Shown piece after piece: positions 35,501 through 47,485 of a stretch of DNA of 64,000 bases; positions within the stretch are counted from its first letter, which is position 1; each line of letters begins with the position of its first letter. The position numbers and the translations under genes were made by a program. Source of the stretch: Corinectria fuckeliana. Its lineage: Eukaryota; Ascomycota; Sordariomycetes; Hypocreales; Nectriaceae. Location: the NCBI GenBank assembly GCA_019137255.1, contig WPDH01000172.1, positions 62,001-126,000 on the forward strand, read 5' to 3'. Below the pieces are notes generated by a model. That model had not been told where the DNA came from, did not search any database, and saw only the letters and a list, made by a program, of their open reading frames with translations.

Positions 35501-37624
35501 TTTGGATTTTGGGGAATGGGAGGAGCTTGGGCGGGGGAGGCATTAACTTGATCCAGACCCCTCCTGCGTAAGACGGCATTTCACGATGCCATCACCGGCG
35601 GGCTGGGGTTGGTTGGAAAATAGGTGCGGCGTGCCGTTGCATCGTGCCGTTGCATCGTGCAGCCTGGCGCCGACAGATGACCATCTCACATGCCCCGACC
35701 GACAGACGCCATACATGTCTCGCACCAACGCTTCGCACGCAAATGAGAGAGAGAGAGAGAGTTCACCCTGATAAGATTGTCTAGAAGGCATTGCAACAAC
35801 TCCCGCCGCGGGTTGGTGATAGTTATGTATGGTAGCCTTTCCTACATTAGCATGTTACTAGCCCCTGCGCTAATTGCTCGACCAAGGCGCCAATACCCTC
35901 CGCCATTTGTCCCATGTCCGAAACTGAGACCCATTCGAGGTTTTGGAAAATCGACATTTGAAGACAGCGACTCAAGTGGATCCTCTTCTCTAGGGAAAGT
36001 GAAAGAAAATGAAAGTTTGAGGTGGTGGGGGACCCGTGAAAAGCAAAGGCCGTCAGGAGCTGAAAGCAGAACTAAACTAGGGCCCAATATCACATAGTCA
36101 AAGTATGCATGATATCATGATATCCAAGCGACGATTCGTAGGAATCCTCAAAGCCCTCCTCGTCCGTGTGTACATTCCGACGCAGCACCTACATGCTTCG
36201 CCCGCAATTCGCGCTGGCGTGCGTGTCTTCACGCTGCATGGCACCGTTATCCGTCCCATCCATTCATCCGTCCCATCCAATCCCCCCTCGCACTCCCCGC
36301 TTAGACCTAAATAGCTTCCCAGGCACCCAGGTGGAGGTTAGGGCCATCTGCACCCCGACCACCAACCCGCGACGTCACCGGCTGCAGGCATCTTGCTCTG
36401 AACGGAACGGACGCCCGTTCGTTGGCGCGTTGCAGGTTGGAGCCCGGGCCTTTGCATGCTCTTCTTTGGAGCGGCGCGTCATCTGCATCCAACTCATCCG
36501 TGCAGCTTGCGAAGGTGGGAAAGCTGCCGAACCCCTGCCCCTGACGCACACGCGCAAATGGGCTTGCGGTTGCGGTTAGAGCGCTGCCGCGGTTTTGTAG
36601 CGCAGGCAGGCGTCATTGTGGCTTGTGCTTGTGTTAGAATTGGTCATGGTCATGATCTGATCAGGTACGAGCCTGGGGATTATAGTATACAATGAAGTAA
36701 TTAGCAGTGTCACAGTGATACTCATGCACGATGGAATGGAACAGCAAAGACAAATGCTAGAAAAAATGTGATTGTAGTATAAGTTGAATGTTGTGAATAG
36801 TGCCAAAGGCCGGCAATAGCCCCGCCGAAACCAAACGGCGGAGAAGCGCAGCACAGACCGTATCCAGCGGGAATAACCAGGCTGTCTCCTCTCTTGGAGC
36901 CCAACAAGAAGAAAACAAGACGAGGCGTGTGACATGACGTGATAAGGGAGGGATTGATGAAAATAACAGTTTGTACAAGAGTGTAGTGGGTCTGTGGATA
37001 ATGGAAATCCTCAGGGCAGCAGATCCGCTCAAGCAGTCCCATATTCCGACACTGGGGATGCGGGTTGTAGTGTTTGCTCGTCGCTCAAGCGGTTTTGCCG
37101 GGTTTGTAAGATCCCGCCTGCGGGTTGCAGCCTGGCTGACCCTGCGACTGGCTGACGAAGGCCCTGATCCCGGACGTGCCGCGCCCAATCAACCGGAACG
37201 TCTGACAGGCGACGCGTCCGTTGCGGCGCAAGACATGGGCCCCCGAGTATCTGCAAGTAATACTCGGGTTTCGGTGCCTGAGACGGTCGGTCCTGTGGTT
37301 GGCCGACCTGTGTAAGGCTGTGTGCCTGTCTTTCCATGCGTTGGTCGGTAATGGTGGAGTTTACTCGGCCTGAGACCGCACGAGCTGATGCTCCTTTCAT
37401 TCATCCGTTGCAGTGAACGGGAGTTGGATGCGCTCCGTGTTTGCGCAGGCGCCCATGCGCCGATGGGGGGGTGTTTGGTGGTATCTGTTCTATCGAGCCA
37501 TGGTTGCCGATGCGATGCCTGAACGGGGTGTATCGTTGCAGGTTTCTCCAGGGGAAGTGCCAGCGTCATGAGAAAGACCACGGAGGTCGACTTGATAGAA
37601 GTAGCGGGCCGGGCGGCGGTTCAT
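32515..37624. other. Gene-free stretch of 5.1 kb
   Basis: Contains a short tandem repeat GGGATGACGACAACGGG (~33055-33092), (CCAT)n at ~34463-34488, a poly-C/N gap at ~34.9 kb, and (GA)n at ~35746-35762. No gene is supported by domain, splice pattern or composition. Confidence 0.4.
34889..34930. other. Assembly ambiguity inside poly-C
   Basis: Two N bases (34906-34907) sit between long C homopolymers on both sides. The true length of the tract is unknown. Confidence 0.95.
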
Positions 37625-37903
37625 TTACTTGTACCCGACCATCTTGGCGCAGCGTTCACAGTAGTACAAGTTGTGGGCGATGCGGACCATGCCCATGGCG
37701 GTGATGTCGTCGGTGGAGGTGGCCTCGACGGAGCGGGCACAGCGCATGCAGCGAAGCACCTCGACCGAGGCGATGGGGAGTTGTACGGAGTTCATGCTGT
37801 TTCTGTAGCCGGCGGCGGGGGCTGAGTAGGAGGAGTCTGAGTCGGAAGCTGAGGAGGAAGAAGAAGACGGAGAGTCGTATGCCTGGACGCTGGAGGAGGG
37901 CAT
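37625..37903 (-). CDS. Small protein with two CxxC pairs
   Basis: A 92-aa open frame from ATG 37903. The first ~40 residues are Ser-rich and disordered. The C-terminal half has 'LRCMRCARSVEATSTDD' and 'HNLYYCERCAKMVGYK': two CxxC knuckles about 30 residues apart, a plausible zinc ribbon. The contrast between disordered head and cysteine-patterned tail, and the conserved look of the tail, suggest a real gene. I know of no assigned function. A GTG 24 nt upstream is in frame but the ATG is preferred. Confidence 0.7.
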   Translation of the reverse strand: MPSSSVQAYDSPSSSSSSASDSDSSYSAPAAGYRNSMNSVQLPIASVEVLRCMRCARSVEATSTDDITAMGMVRIAHNLYYCERCAKMVGYK

Positions 37904-40900
37904 GGTGGATGTAATATATCTTTCCACGTCAGGGGACGGGGAACCGAGTGCTAGGTGGTGGATGTGCTGGCCTGGTTGGAGCCTTGGTTTTTGGACTGGG
38001 CTTGGTGACTTGTTTGGTCTGACTGGAACCTGGACCCGACCGGGGTGGGGTGGGTGCTGTATTTAAATTGAGCAGGGCGATGAGGCAGCACGGGTCTGCA
38101 GGTGGCTGAGGCTTAGTCCGGTTGGTTGCAGGAAGCACTGGGCTGAAGCGTTGGTTTTTCCAGCGATGGAAGATTGAAGGGTCCTGGTCTTTGGGGGGTC
38201 CTGGTGGGAACGGGTGTGTAGATATTGTAGGTAGGGCCGGGGTATGTTGTGTGTTGTGGGCTTGGGGTGTTGTTTAGCTGCTGTTTGGAAGGGAAAGAAA
38301 GAAGGAAGACGGAATTGGAAAAAGGGGGGGGTAAAGGGGCCCTCTAAGTAGCTTGAGGGTTTTGTGATTCTTTTTTGGTTTGGTTTGTTGGTGACCCGTC
38401 CTCCCTGCCAAGCGGCGACGGTGGCACTGCTTGCTTTCTCGGGCTCCAAGCCAGATCGTCGATGGCCTACAGAAGGTGTTGCGAGGGAGTGCGCAGCAAG
38501 GAATAGGGATCGGCTGGGGGATGTGGAGTGGATGCGCGATGGCTTGAAATGCGTCTTGGCAGCGAGGGCGCGGAGGCCGACGACGACTACAGCGACTGCG
38601 ACTGCGACTACGACGACGGAGTCTGGGCGTGCGCATTTGGGGGTTGAGGAGGGCGTGTGCGACAAACAAGTTACGGTACAGTACATATGTACTATTATGG
38701 TGGAAGCCTCGCTGGTCAGGCCCGGGCGGGCGTCCATGTCTGTCGGGTGTCTTAATTAGTCTAGGCTGTCGTGTCGTGGGGCTGGAGCCTCGATGCAACG
38801 TCAAGGTCTATCTACGCCAGGCGAAGCCCGTCCGCCCGTGCCCTTTGTCTTCCCGGGTCCTCCGTTTTCGAGAGCTCTAGTCTATGTACATAGTATGCAT
38901 GTATGCGATTTGAGCATAGCGCCCCTCCCCCTGGCTGGCAGGTCACAGGTCCATCTGCTCTGCTACCTGGCTTACAGCAACTCCGCATTCTAACTGGCGC
39001 CGCCCGGCTGTTTCGGAGACACAATGGACCTTTTCTCGGGGAGCGGCACTCTATCGCTGACCTGACCAAAGAGGCCCGGACATAACTCGCATCACGTTGC
39101 CGAAGACGGCTGCAGGGACTACGGGCTCACTGCGAAGTGCGAAATAGCGAGAATGCAGAATACCCCCGTTTCTGACCATGAGGCAGGGTAAGCGGGCTGT
39201 TCGGGATGTGCCCTGTTGACCGCTAACAAGAAGCTTTCCACGCTGCTGCAGCAGAGCAGTTTGGGTACCTAAGCAGGTCCAGGTACATTACATACATACA
39301 TAGCAAGTAGTACACAGTAGCTGAGGTGGTGTTGCTCCGAATATCCGCCTCTGCCGGAAGCGGGAACCTCCCTGCTCGGGAAATTCATTCATTCAACAAA
39401 TAATCCATGCAGCCACTGTTGTCGCCTCGCTTCCTGTTCAATGCGCTTGCCTCGTGGCTTGAAACTGCTGCGCTGTCCTCTGTTGGCGAGGCAAAGTGAG
39501 TCAAACGAGACGCACGAAAAAGCCCGGGCTGGGTAATGAGATGGATGGGTTGTTCCACGGCACGGGCACGGCAGGGATGGCGGGCGTCTCGGCGGGCGGG
39601 CATTTGGGGGACTTGGCGCCGAACTATGTCCGCGGCGTTTCCAGAGCACGTAGCCTACGTAGCAAGCAATTGACGGATCTAAGTCGAGCCCGTCCAACCC
39701 GAGCGAGGGAAGTCTGTTTCCTTCAGCGCCAAATGTGACGGGTGTCCTGTCATCGGCAATGGGCTGTCACGCAGATTGGCGGGATTGTTGATGGGATCGG
39801 GGCTGGGGGGATGGGAGCATGTTTCAAGCCTACGACGTGCCGCCAACCAACCAACGTTGCCAACAGGATGCTCACTGGTTCGAGGCTATGTGAGACCCTA
39901 GGTCGCGAATAGAAACGAAACAACACGCCCAACGCTGAGGCGGAACCTTCTGTCCATGTTGTATCCTGTGGTCTACGCAGCATGCACTCCAGAAAGCGCC
40001 AACGCGTTGCACGGGGGCTTTGATGAATTGCGCCCCCGGGTGCGCACCACACCGCACCGCAGACAGACACACGCAGAGCTGAAATAACCTCCATCATGAC
40101 AACTTCCACAAGGGTCCCGAGCAGGGGACTTGCCTGTTGGCTGAAGGAGGCCCGACGGGGGCCTGACGGGGCGGGATGCTGCCCGGCAATTCGGGACGGA
40201 CCCTGCGATGCGACGCCGGGCCCCCCGCGGGCCTCTCTGATCGGGGTTGAAAGGAAGCAGAAGAAGGAAGAAGAAAATTCTCCTTTGTTGACCGACTTTG
40301 ATGGAGCCCTTGGGCTTGAGAAGCGGCTGGGCCTGTTTGCGGTCGGGCGCTGAGGGTGAGAGCACCTGGTCCTGGTCTGTTGACGAGTGCCTGAACCGTT
40401 GGGCTGGGCTCGGGGCTTTGTGCTCTGTGCTCGCCCCCCGTGTAAACAGGAGCGAGGGAAGCAGGTCATGATGAACGAGAGCTTCCATGCATGCAAGGCC
40501 GGTGGCATTGGAAAAGGAACATTGAAAAGCAAATGCTACGTATCACCAATATCCATTTGAGCATTCCCGCATGAAGTTTAATGCAAAGTATCTTCTAAGA
40601 AGCTGTACTTGTTCGTAATCCAAATTGCTTCTCAACACCTCGGTTAGGGCTGAGTGGATATGGAGCTGGTTGTTGGTCAGCACTTCTCTTGAGAAACCGA
40701 CAACTTGTGAAATGAGAAATCGGTCTGCTGCCTCCACAAGGCTCCAGGATTGACAACCCCACGGTCATAACCCCGTCAGCTGGCGGTGGTGGTGACTCAC
40801 CGCACCCGGCTGAAATCGACTGGCATCGACGAGCAGACCAGCTCACTGCCGCGATTGCTACATGTTCTGGGGAGATAGCCCGAGTGTATTGTCTAATCGG

Positions 40901-43900
40901 GGCCTCAGAACGGAGTCTCGCGGATACGGTGAGATCCCTGTAAAGCTGGACGGACCAACTCTCCTGCCGAAATTTGGCTGGCGTCCTGTGATTGGGTCCG
41001 TCCTGTGATTGGGTCCCTTTTGACTGCTGCTGCGCCCGAACCGCCCCCCGGACAAGGAAAACCCATTCGAGGTCCCCATCTTTTGCCCATCTGCCCATCA
41101 GCCAAAATCGCAAATCGCCCAGGTTCCCTCCCTTGTTTCGCTGCTGGCTGGGTGGTTTGAGGTTTATTGCCGATCCCCTAAAGCGGCTTAGCCCCATCGG
41201 CGACTCCTTGATGACCCTACCAATTTCCGATTCTCAGCTCCCCAGGAATAGCCACTTGTTGTTCGCTAGACGGCGTAGACGGTTGCGGTCGATGGATGCA
41301 TGATATGATGACGGCAGGACAGCGCTATTGTGCCAACTTCTCGGTTTATTACCGTGGAGACTTGTGCTTCTCATTCTCCTCGGAGCCAAACGTCCCCGTT
41401 TCGCTGATTCTTTTCCTCATCCAGGCGTGGGCAGCAGCAATGAACTTACGCTAGACGCGCCCGATGCTGCGACAGCGAACGTGGCCATCGTTTTTCGTTA
41501 GGGCCCATCGCTGCCAAGATACCTACTTGTCCTTTCTTCTCCCTATCTGTCACCGCCAGGGTGCAAGCCAAAGTCATCTTTCATTCGTTCGACCCGTGGT
41601 GTTTTGCATACATGCGGACATTCCATGGAATTCTCGAAGAATGGCACGACACGACATGGCCAGATTGCCAGATGACCACCCTGGGCCCCTCCTCCGCAAG
41701 TTGACGTCGATGACTTCTTTTCTGAATCCTGAAACCTCGCTCCGGCTCTTTGTCCCAGCTTGGCCGCCGGGTCCTTGCTGGGCATCTACACCCATCTCGA
41801 TCGATTGCTATACCGGCTGCTAATAAAGAGAGGAGTTCTGCCCGGGGCGTTTGTTCCCGTCGTGGCACTTCGTCTCGCGGGCCAAGGGTCTCTCTCATCT
41901 AACATGCTGGCATACCAACGCGCGGTCTTGCTTGTTTCGTAGCGTCTCATCTGCTGCCCTCATCGAATGAGTGCCTCGTCATCCTCGTCTGTTTCGCATT
42001 CCGCAATTCCTCGATCTTGATCCGACGCCGTGATGGAGGCATATGACCTATGATGCAATCGTCCCTCATCTTATCTCTGTGCCCCCCAAACCGAAGCGCT
42101 CTCACAAGACGCTCATCACAACCCTTCTGGGAAGCCCGGCTGGCAATTCGCTGGCGGCCCTCGATAAACCGTACCCCACGTGCCGGTCCCGTCCGCATCG
42201 CCACGCGTGCCTGTGCTTGCGCTGTGATCGCCCGACCTTCTCCAGAGTGATCGTCGCGTTTGGGCTCCAAGGCTCGTAGCTGATACGTGTAGCCGAATAA
42301 GCTGTTTGTTACGCGTACGCCATGCTCCGCAGGGCATGCGACGCGATCAAGAAGAAAAATGAGTACGTAGTAGATCTAGTTACTGGTCGTTTACCGATAG
42401 CAAGGGCGAGCAGTGGGGTTTCAGGGACTTTGATTGACAGACGGTCATGTTTGATCGTCGTCTCGTCCCAGAGTCTTATCACCCACCCCTCGATTGCCCC
42501 TCGATGGTCTGCGTCACTGAAACCGTTATAAACGGATCCCAACACAACGGGACCGTCTGCATTTTCGCCAGCCCAAGCCTAATTAATTACCGAGTGACTA
42601 ACGTAACTAAAGGTAATTCTGCTGGTCATCACGATTCACACTCCCTTCTCCATCGAACTAACAATTCTAAAGTCTGCCGTAAGCCGTCCCAGTTCCTGCG
42701 GCTTCGCCCAAACGCCCCGAGGAAATCTTCTTCAGCGTCTCGACCACCAAAGTGCGTGGGTCGAAAACTCTCGTCCATCCGGGATTTGACGGCATGAAGC
42801 TTCCATCAAAGATCAGGCCACACGCCGCGAGCAGCGCCACATTGCACATGCCAAACCTCGAAAGGCGGACTCCGTGCTCCGCCGGGCTTCATCCAAGCTG
42901 GGCAGTGGTACGGGCCGAGAGATTCGCCACTCGCCGCATCTTGTTTCGTCCCTACAGTCCGGTGCCGCGTTTCGGACCCAGGTCCCGCCCGGAGCCGAGG
43001 CCGGGCGAGAGAGAGTTTTCCCAGGAACAGAACAGGTCGCCCGTCAGGTCTCGATTACGGCACGGCAACCGCCTCGCCGCCAGAAGAATACAATTTGAGG
43101 CTGCCATTCCATTTCCACGGATAGACTACTGTGCCAAGTACGCAATGGCAGGCTTCTCGCCGAGATGCCGTGACCCGGACGGATGCGACGGAACGAAGCA
43201 GGTTGAAGCGCGTACTTTTGTATCGTCACATCAGACGACGGCCAAGCGGCATTTTTCAGTCCAGCAAGGCCAAGGCTAGGTATGTTAGGCATGCGCCCAT
43301 CCTCGCTCACTCGCCGACCCGAAACCTCCGGCGACACAAGTGACAACTCACACCAAGGCTGGCTGTCTGTCTGTCTGCCACCCCGCCGTCACCTCGGGGT
43401 CCAGAAGTCTAGACCTCCGCGGCCGCCTCTTCAGTCTTGGCAGGGCCGCATCGCCTTGTGCCAGAGGGAGGGGGGTTCCTCTGTCGGCCAATGACCATCC
43501 CTGCGCCACGGCCCTCAGCCCAACTAACTCGCCGCGTGGCGTCTCTTTGCTCCCCATCATGGCCCGCTCGACCCTTAGATCCAGGGCCTTGCTGATGTTG
43601 TACAAAGCTGTGCCTGGGGGTCTCGACCGCTCGGGAGAGCGACGGTGAAGCTAGACGCCTGGCTGACGGCGCCTGACAAGTTCTCCTGCAACTGTAAAGT
43701 CAAGCTGACACCCCTTTGATCAAGTGCTGACAAAGTAGCCGTGTTGCGATATCACTGCATTGCTGTGCCTCAGCCAGAACCGTATTCTCGCTCAGTCTCT
43801 CGGCCGGAATTAGCTCTCGTCTCGCGCCAAGGCCTATCTTGAATGTAACGCTGGCCCGCCAAACAAGCTAGACGATCCGTGGCCCGCATATCGCCGTGCG

Positions 43901-46508
43901 GAAAGTGCCTGGCATCTATTGCTAAATTTACATGGTGGAAAGTATCGCACGGCCGAGGTCAAAGAGTCGGTCTAACGCGATCAAGAGCCATCGTCTTGCA
44001 ACGGATACGTTACATTTCTCGGCGCATTGAGAGTCAGGCAAGATCTCTCTGAATGGGTCCATTGCTACGTTCGCCAAGATGGTATCAGCCACGATAGATT
44101 CTGTTCCTTCAGCCGCGCCGCAGACACCCGCCCTCTGAGACTATTCGCTCTTGCTTGCCACGGCTAATAATGTCTCGGTTCTTCCTTGAGTACCTCATCA
44201 TCAAAAGGGCAGCTCATTGCTCTGAAGACTCGCCTTCAAATCTCGAGGTTGAGCTCGCAATGAGGACAATCTTTGTCCACATGAACCCCTCAAACCATCG
44301 CAGCTCCATCTCAAAGCTAAATTGAGCATGGGTACCTTCAAACGGCCAACGAACCAATGGTGGCGGTCACACGACCATGTCCCTGCTGACTTTACAAGTA
44401 ATCTACATGAAACTGATACTAGATCCCTTTGAACTTTAGACCGATCTATCGGAAGGTCCAGTTCGAGAACTCAGCCTCATCGTCCCAGGCCCCTCATTCA
44501 CTCTGAAATCCTGAAATCACCTAGTTTCGTGGAGTCTTGGCAACGACAAACCTCACTCCCTGATGGGCTCGTACCACTACCTCAGACCCTGGAGCTGTCA
44601 CACGACATCGACAAAGGCCCCGAAACAACGAAAGACAAGACGAATGGCCATTTCAGCTCCACATGCTTGACAACTTGTCAGGGATGTGCCGTCTGCCGAC
44701 GTGGAAAGCAGGCTAGCTTCCACGCTGACCTCTGTTTCTTCGAGCATTTCGGTTGATTTCGCAATTCCAGGCCAAAGGTCAATACTACGAAGTGAGCAAA
44801 GGGGGGCTCTTACATGTGGTACACGGCCTGTCTAGAGCAATTCCCCCTTCCCAACGCGTTCTAGAAGCCCCCAGGCCTGCAAATCATGACAAGGGTTGGC
44901 CGTGCTTTCAGAGCGTTTGTTGGACGGAAACTCGCTCTCCGAAGACCGCCTGTTAACGCCGCGTCTCGGTATACGAATACAGCAATCGGCAACCAAAGAG
45001 ACGTCGCCCGGAAGGATGCATCGTATTTCGTACGTCGACCCCGGTGTGCGCAGCCCTGTGGCCGATGCTTGACCTTTCAGACTGCTATTCTTCATTCTAG
45101 GCGTCCAACATCAATTGAGCGGCGCCTCGAAGCCCTCTGTCTCGCGCTTGCGGCCTGCGCCTTCAGGCCCTTGTCGACGACCACACCTCGAAGCACCTTT
45201 GAACTGGACTATGCACCTTGGGCCCTTGGCCTTCCGGTCCCTTATTGCCGAATCCTGGTCAATTACATCAGGATACGCCTCGGGAATACCAACGCCGCCT
45301 GCTACGTTCGGGCCAAGGTTCCAGACCGCGCTGCTGCTGTTGCGTATCTGCGTGTCACGAGCCAGTCGCTTCGAGGGTCTTGGCGGTCCAGGCAACACAA
45401 CAGAAACGTCCTCTTTTTTTCTTGGTCTTTCTGCAATGAGACGTTCCACTGGCTTTTGTTTGGCGGCGGGCCGTTGGACGGGTCTAGACTCCGGGTCTAG
45501 ACTCGCCTGCGTCGGCCGGCTTCTCCCTCAAGAGTCTAGAGTCCGGTGTGGCGCTCGGCTGCGGCGGATGGTGCAGCGGGCTGTCTTGCAGGTGCTAATT
45601 ACCTGTTTTGAGACTTCTGGGGAGAGCTCATGTGCAGCGACGGGCCTGCCGCGACCTTGCTTCGCGCGCCCCGTCAAAGGGTCGAGTTCCTGTTGAGTCT
45701 TGCGGTATGGGGCTCTGCAGGCAAGGGAGACACAGCACAGCTTCGTATTGGACCGGTGGAACGTCCCCCGGGTCGAGAGGCGTTGTTTGCTCCAGGCATG
45801 GGTTGGCGCGTGGACAGTCACGAGGCTAACATGTGGCTTGTCACATTTACCAGTCTCGAGTGCTGTTTCAGCTTGGGGACGATGCCCTGTTTTTGAAGAG
45901 TCGGTATGCAGTGGCCTACCACCCGGGTCAAGTCGGCGATGTATGCGCGTCTTCTCTGGGTTATGCAACTGAGCCCTCGAGACTGTGCTTTACAACACGT
46001 GTTGTTGCGTAGCATTGCAGAGTTGCAGTTCCGGCAATGCGTCTACAGCACTTCGTGGTTATATCCGTTGGGGGGGTTCAGATTCGGCTCAGGCTCATGA
46101 TCCGATCTCATAGCTATCAACCGATTTGTAATGCGAGTTATGCGGCTGTAGAAGTCTTCCTTAGGCCAGACTGCAACCACGAGGTTTGTATTCCAAGCGG
46201 AGTGCAATTTTAATATTCACGGACAGTAAAAGCAGACATGATGGAATGAGTCGCAATGCTAATCTACTTCCAGGATGCCGAGATGTTGTATGCTTGAGTT
46301 TCTAGATGCCTACCCTAAACACTAGGAGATGCGCTTTCTACAGTCCTATTAACACCCACAAAAACATACAAGTTCTTGCTGCTAGTTTTGCGTCCCTCAA
46401 GTGCGAGACTTTCGCGCCGCACTTCAACCTAGACCTAACTACTTATTGCTTTCCAGCATCTTACTTACGGTCTCGACAAAAGGCCAACTCTTCAAGCCCG
46501 ACAACGTA
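37904..46508. other. Gene-free stretch of 8.6 kb
   Basis: The longest gene-poor part of the window. Open frames up to 260 codons (for example 39750-40532 on the minus strand, 44886-45500 on the plus strand) lack domains and have overlapping equivalents in other frames. The 38063-38737 minus frame is probably the leader of the small CxxC gene. I found no tRNA-like B-box with matching stems here. Confidence 0.4.
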
Positions 46509-46515
46509 GGCCCAG
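46509..46515 (+). repeat. Left target-site duplication of the MULE
   Basis: GGCCCAG directly precedes the left inverted repeat and recurs at 47363-47369 after the right one. Because the next bases (TGG) also match, the duplication could be up to 10 bp, in the 8-11 bp range of Mutator-like elements. Confidence 0.75.
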
Positions 46516-46619
46516 TGGGGAGCCATAGCTGCACCGCCGGCGGTGCAAATAACGTCACGTGACTCGCGCACCCCCCCCCGTAATAACTATTATCCGTAAT
46601 GTGATGAGATTGACCAAGA
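46516..46619 (+). repeat. Left terminal inverted repeat of the MULE
   Basis: Begins TGGGGAGCCATAGC and contains the perfect palindromes GCACCGCCGGCGGTGC and GTCACGTGAC plus a 9-nt C-run. Confidence 0.88.
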
Positions 46620-46725
46620 CGTTGGAAAGGGGTCAGATACCGCATACTGCAAATCGCCCTGCCAATTCAACAATCAACAGCTTCCACAACCCCAATTCAA
46701 CTTGCCGTGCCTTCCTTAGACCCCA

Positions 46726-47151
46726 ATGGATCCAATTGATGCTCCCCGTCGCTTTCCTGATGATGCCCTTCCTCCAGAGGGCCAATTCCGGTCCCGGGAG
46801 GAATTACATATCGCAATCAATGCTTAGGCAGCGCCACGAGGCTATGCCTTTGCGATCGCGAGATCTAGGAAGACTAGAAATAGAAGATGTGTGACCATCT
46901 TTAACTGTGATCGTGGGGCAGGGCGCGTTCCTACTGCCAAAGCCCCCGAGGATCAGAAGCGAGATACTTTAACACACCATACAGGATACCACTTCTCTGT
47001 TATAGCAAAGGAAAGCCGATGTAAGATGATCTGGAGTCTAAGGCATCATCCTAAGGCTAGGTTTAATCAGCATAATCACGAGCTAAGCATCAGTCAACTG
47101 GCACAGCTAACGCTTCGCCAGTTATCACACTCAGATACATCAATAGTCTAG
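46726..47151 (+). pseudogene. MULE transposase N-terminal fragment (FAR1-like domain)
   Basis: ATG at 46726, then 'DALPPEGQFRSREELHIAIN', 'A', a TAG stop (46825-46827), 'AAPRGYAFAIARSRK', and further on 'GYHFSVIAKESRCKMIWSL' and 'NHELSISQLAQL'. Fungal MULE transposases have Trp at the stop position (TGG to TAG). The frame ends at 47151, close to the right inverted repeat, so the DDE catalytic domain is deleted. Confidence 0.8.
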
Positions 47152-47256
47152 CGACTTACGAATGCTGGTATTGCACCCAAGGGGGTTACATCATACATAC
47201 GCAGAGGCATCGCACACACATATCACACGCACACACATTACACGCATTTACACACA

Positions 47257-47362
47257 TCTTAGTCAATCTCATCACATTACGGATAATAGTTATTACGGGG
47301 GGGGGGGTGCGCGAGTCACGTGACGTTATTTGCACCGCCGGCGGTGCAGCTATGGCTTCCCA
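47257..47362 (-). repeat. Right terminal inverted repeat of the MULE
   Basis: Reverse complement of the left repeat, ending ...GCTATGGCTTCCCA. Contains the same two palindromes and an 11-nt G-run on the plus strand. Confidence 0.88.
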
Positions 47363-47471
47363 GGCCCAGTGGATGGATTAGTCAGAGAAGAAACCCCACC
47401 CCCACCAAAGGCTCCCGGTAAAACAGCACATTCGCCCACACCACAAAAGTACCGCAACGCACCGCAAGCGC

Positions 47472-47480
47472 AAAAAGAAA
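47472..47480 (-). terminator. RNA polymerase III terminator of tRNA-Asn
   Basis: On the minus strand TTTCTTTTT begins 6 nt after the discriminator base of the tRNA; a run of five T is sufficient for Pol III termination. Confidence 0.75.
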
Positions 47481-47485
47481 GCATT

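Larger units (their letters stand above)
46516..47362 (+). mobile_element. Internally deleted Mutator-like (MULE) DNA transposon, 847 bp
   Basis: Terminal inverted repeats of ~105 bp (46516-46619 and 47257-47362) match almost perfectly, differing in an outer G/A, a C/T near the inner end, and the length of a C-run (9 versus 11). It is flanked by a direct duplication. Inside is the N-terminal part of a transposase with the FAR1-like zinc-binding fold seen in fungal MULEs such as Hop; the catalytic part is missing. The element cannot move by itself but could be mobilised by a full copy elsewhere in the genome. Confidence 0.87.

Noticed and set aside
38063..38737. 224-codon open frame on the minus strand upstream of the small CxxC gene
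   Set aside because: Reads like leader/promoter sequence (poly-pyrimidine, Ser/Pro/Arg-rich) and has no signature.
39750..40532. 260-codon open frame on the minus strand
   Set aside because: Low-complexity Arg/Pro/Ser composition, no family motif, overlapping frames of similar quality.
44886..45500. 204-codon open frame on the plus strand
   Set aside because: No recognisable domain and competing frames on both strands; not enough support.
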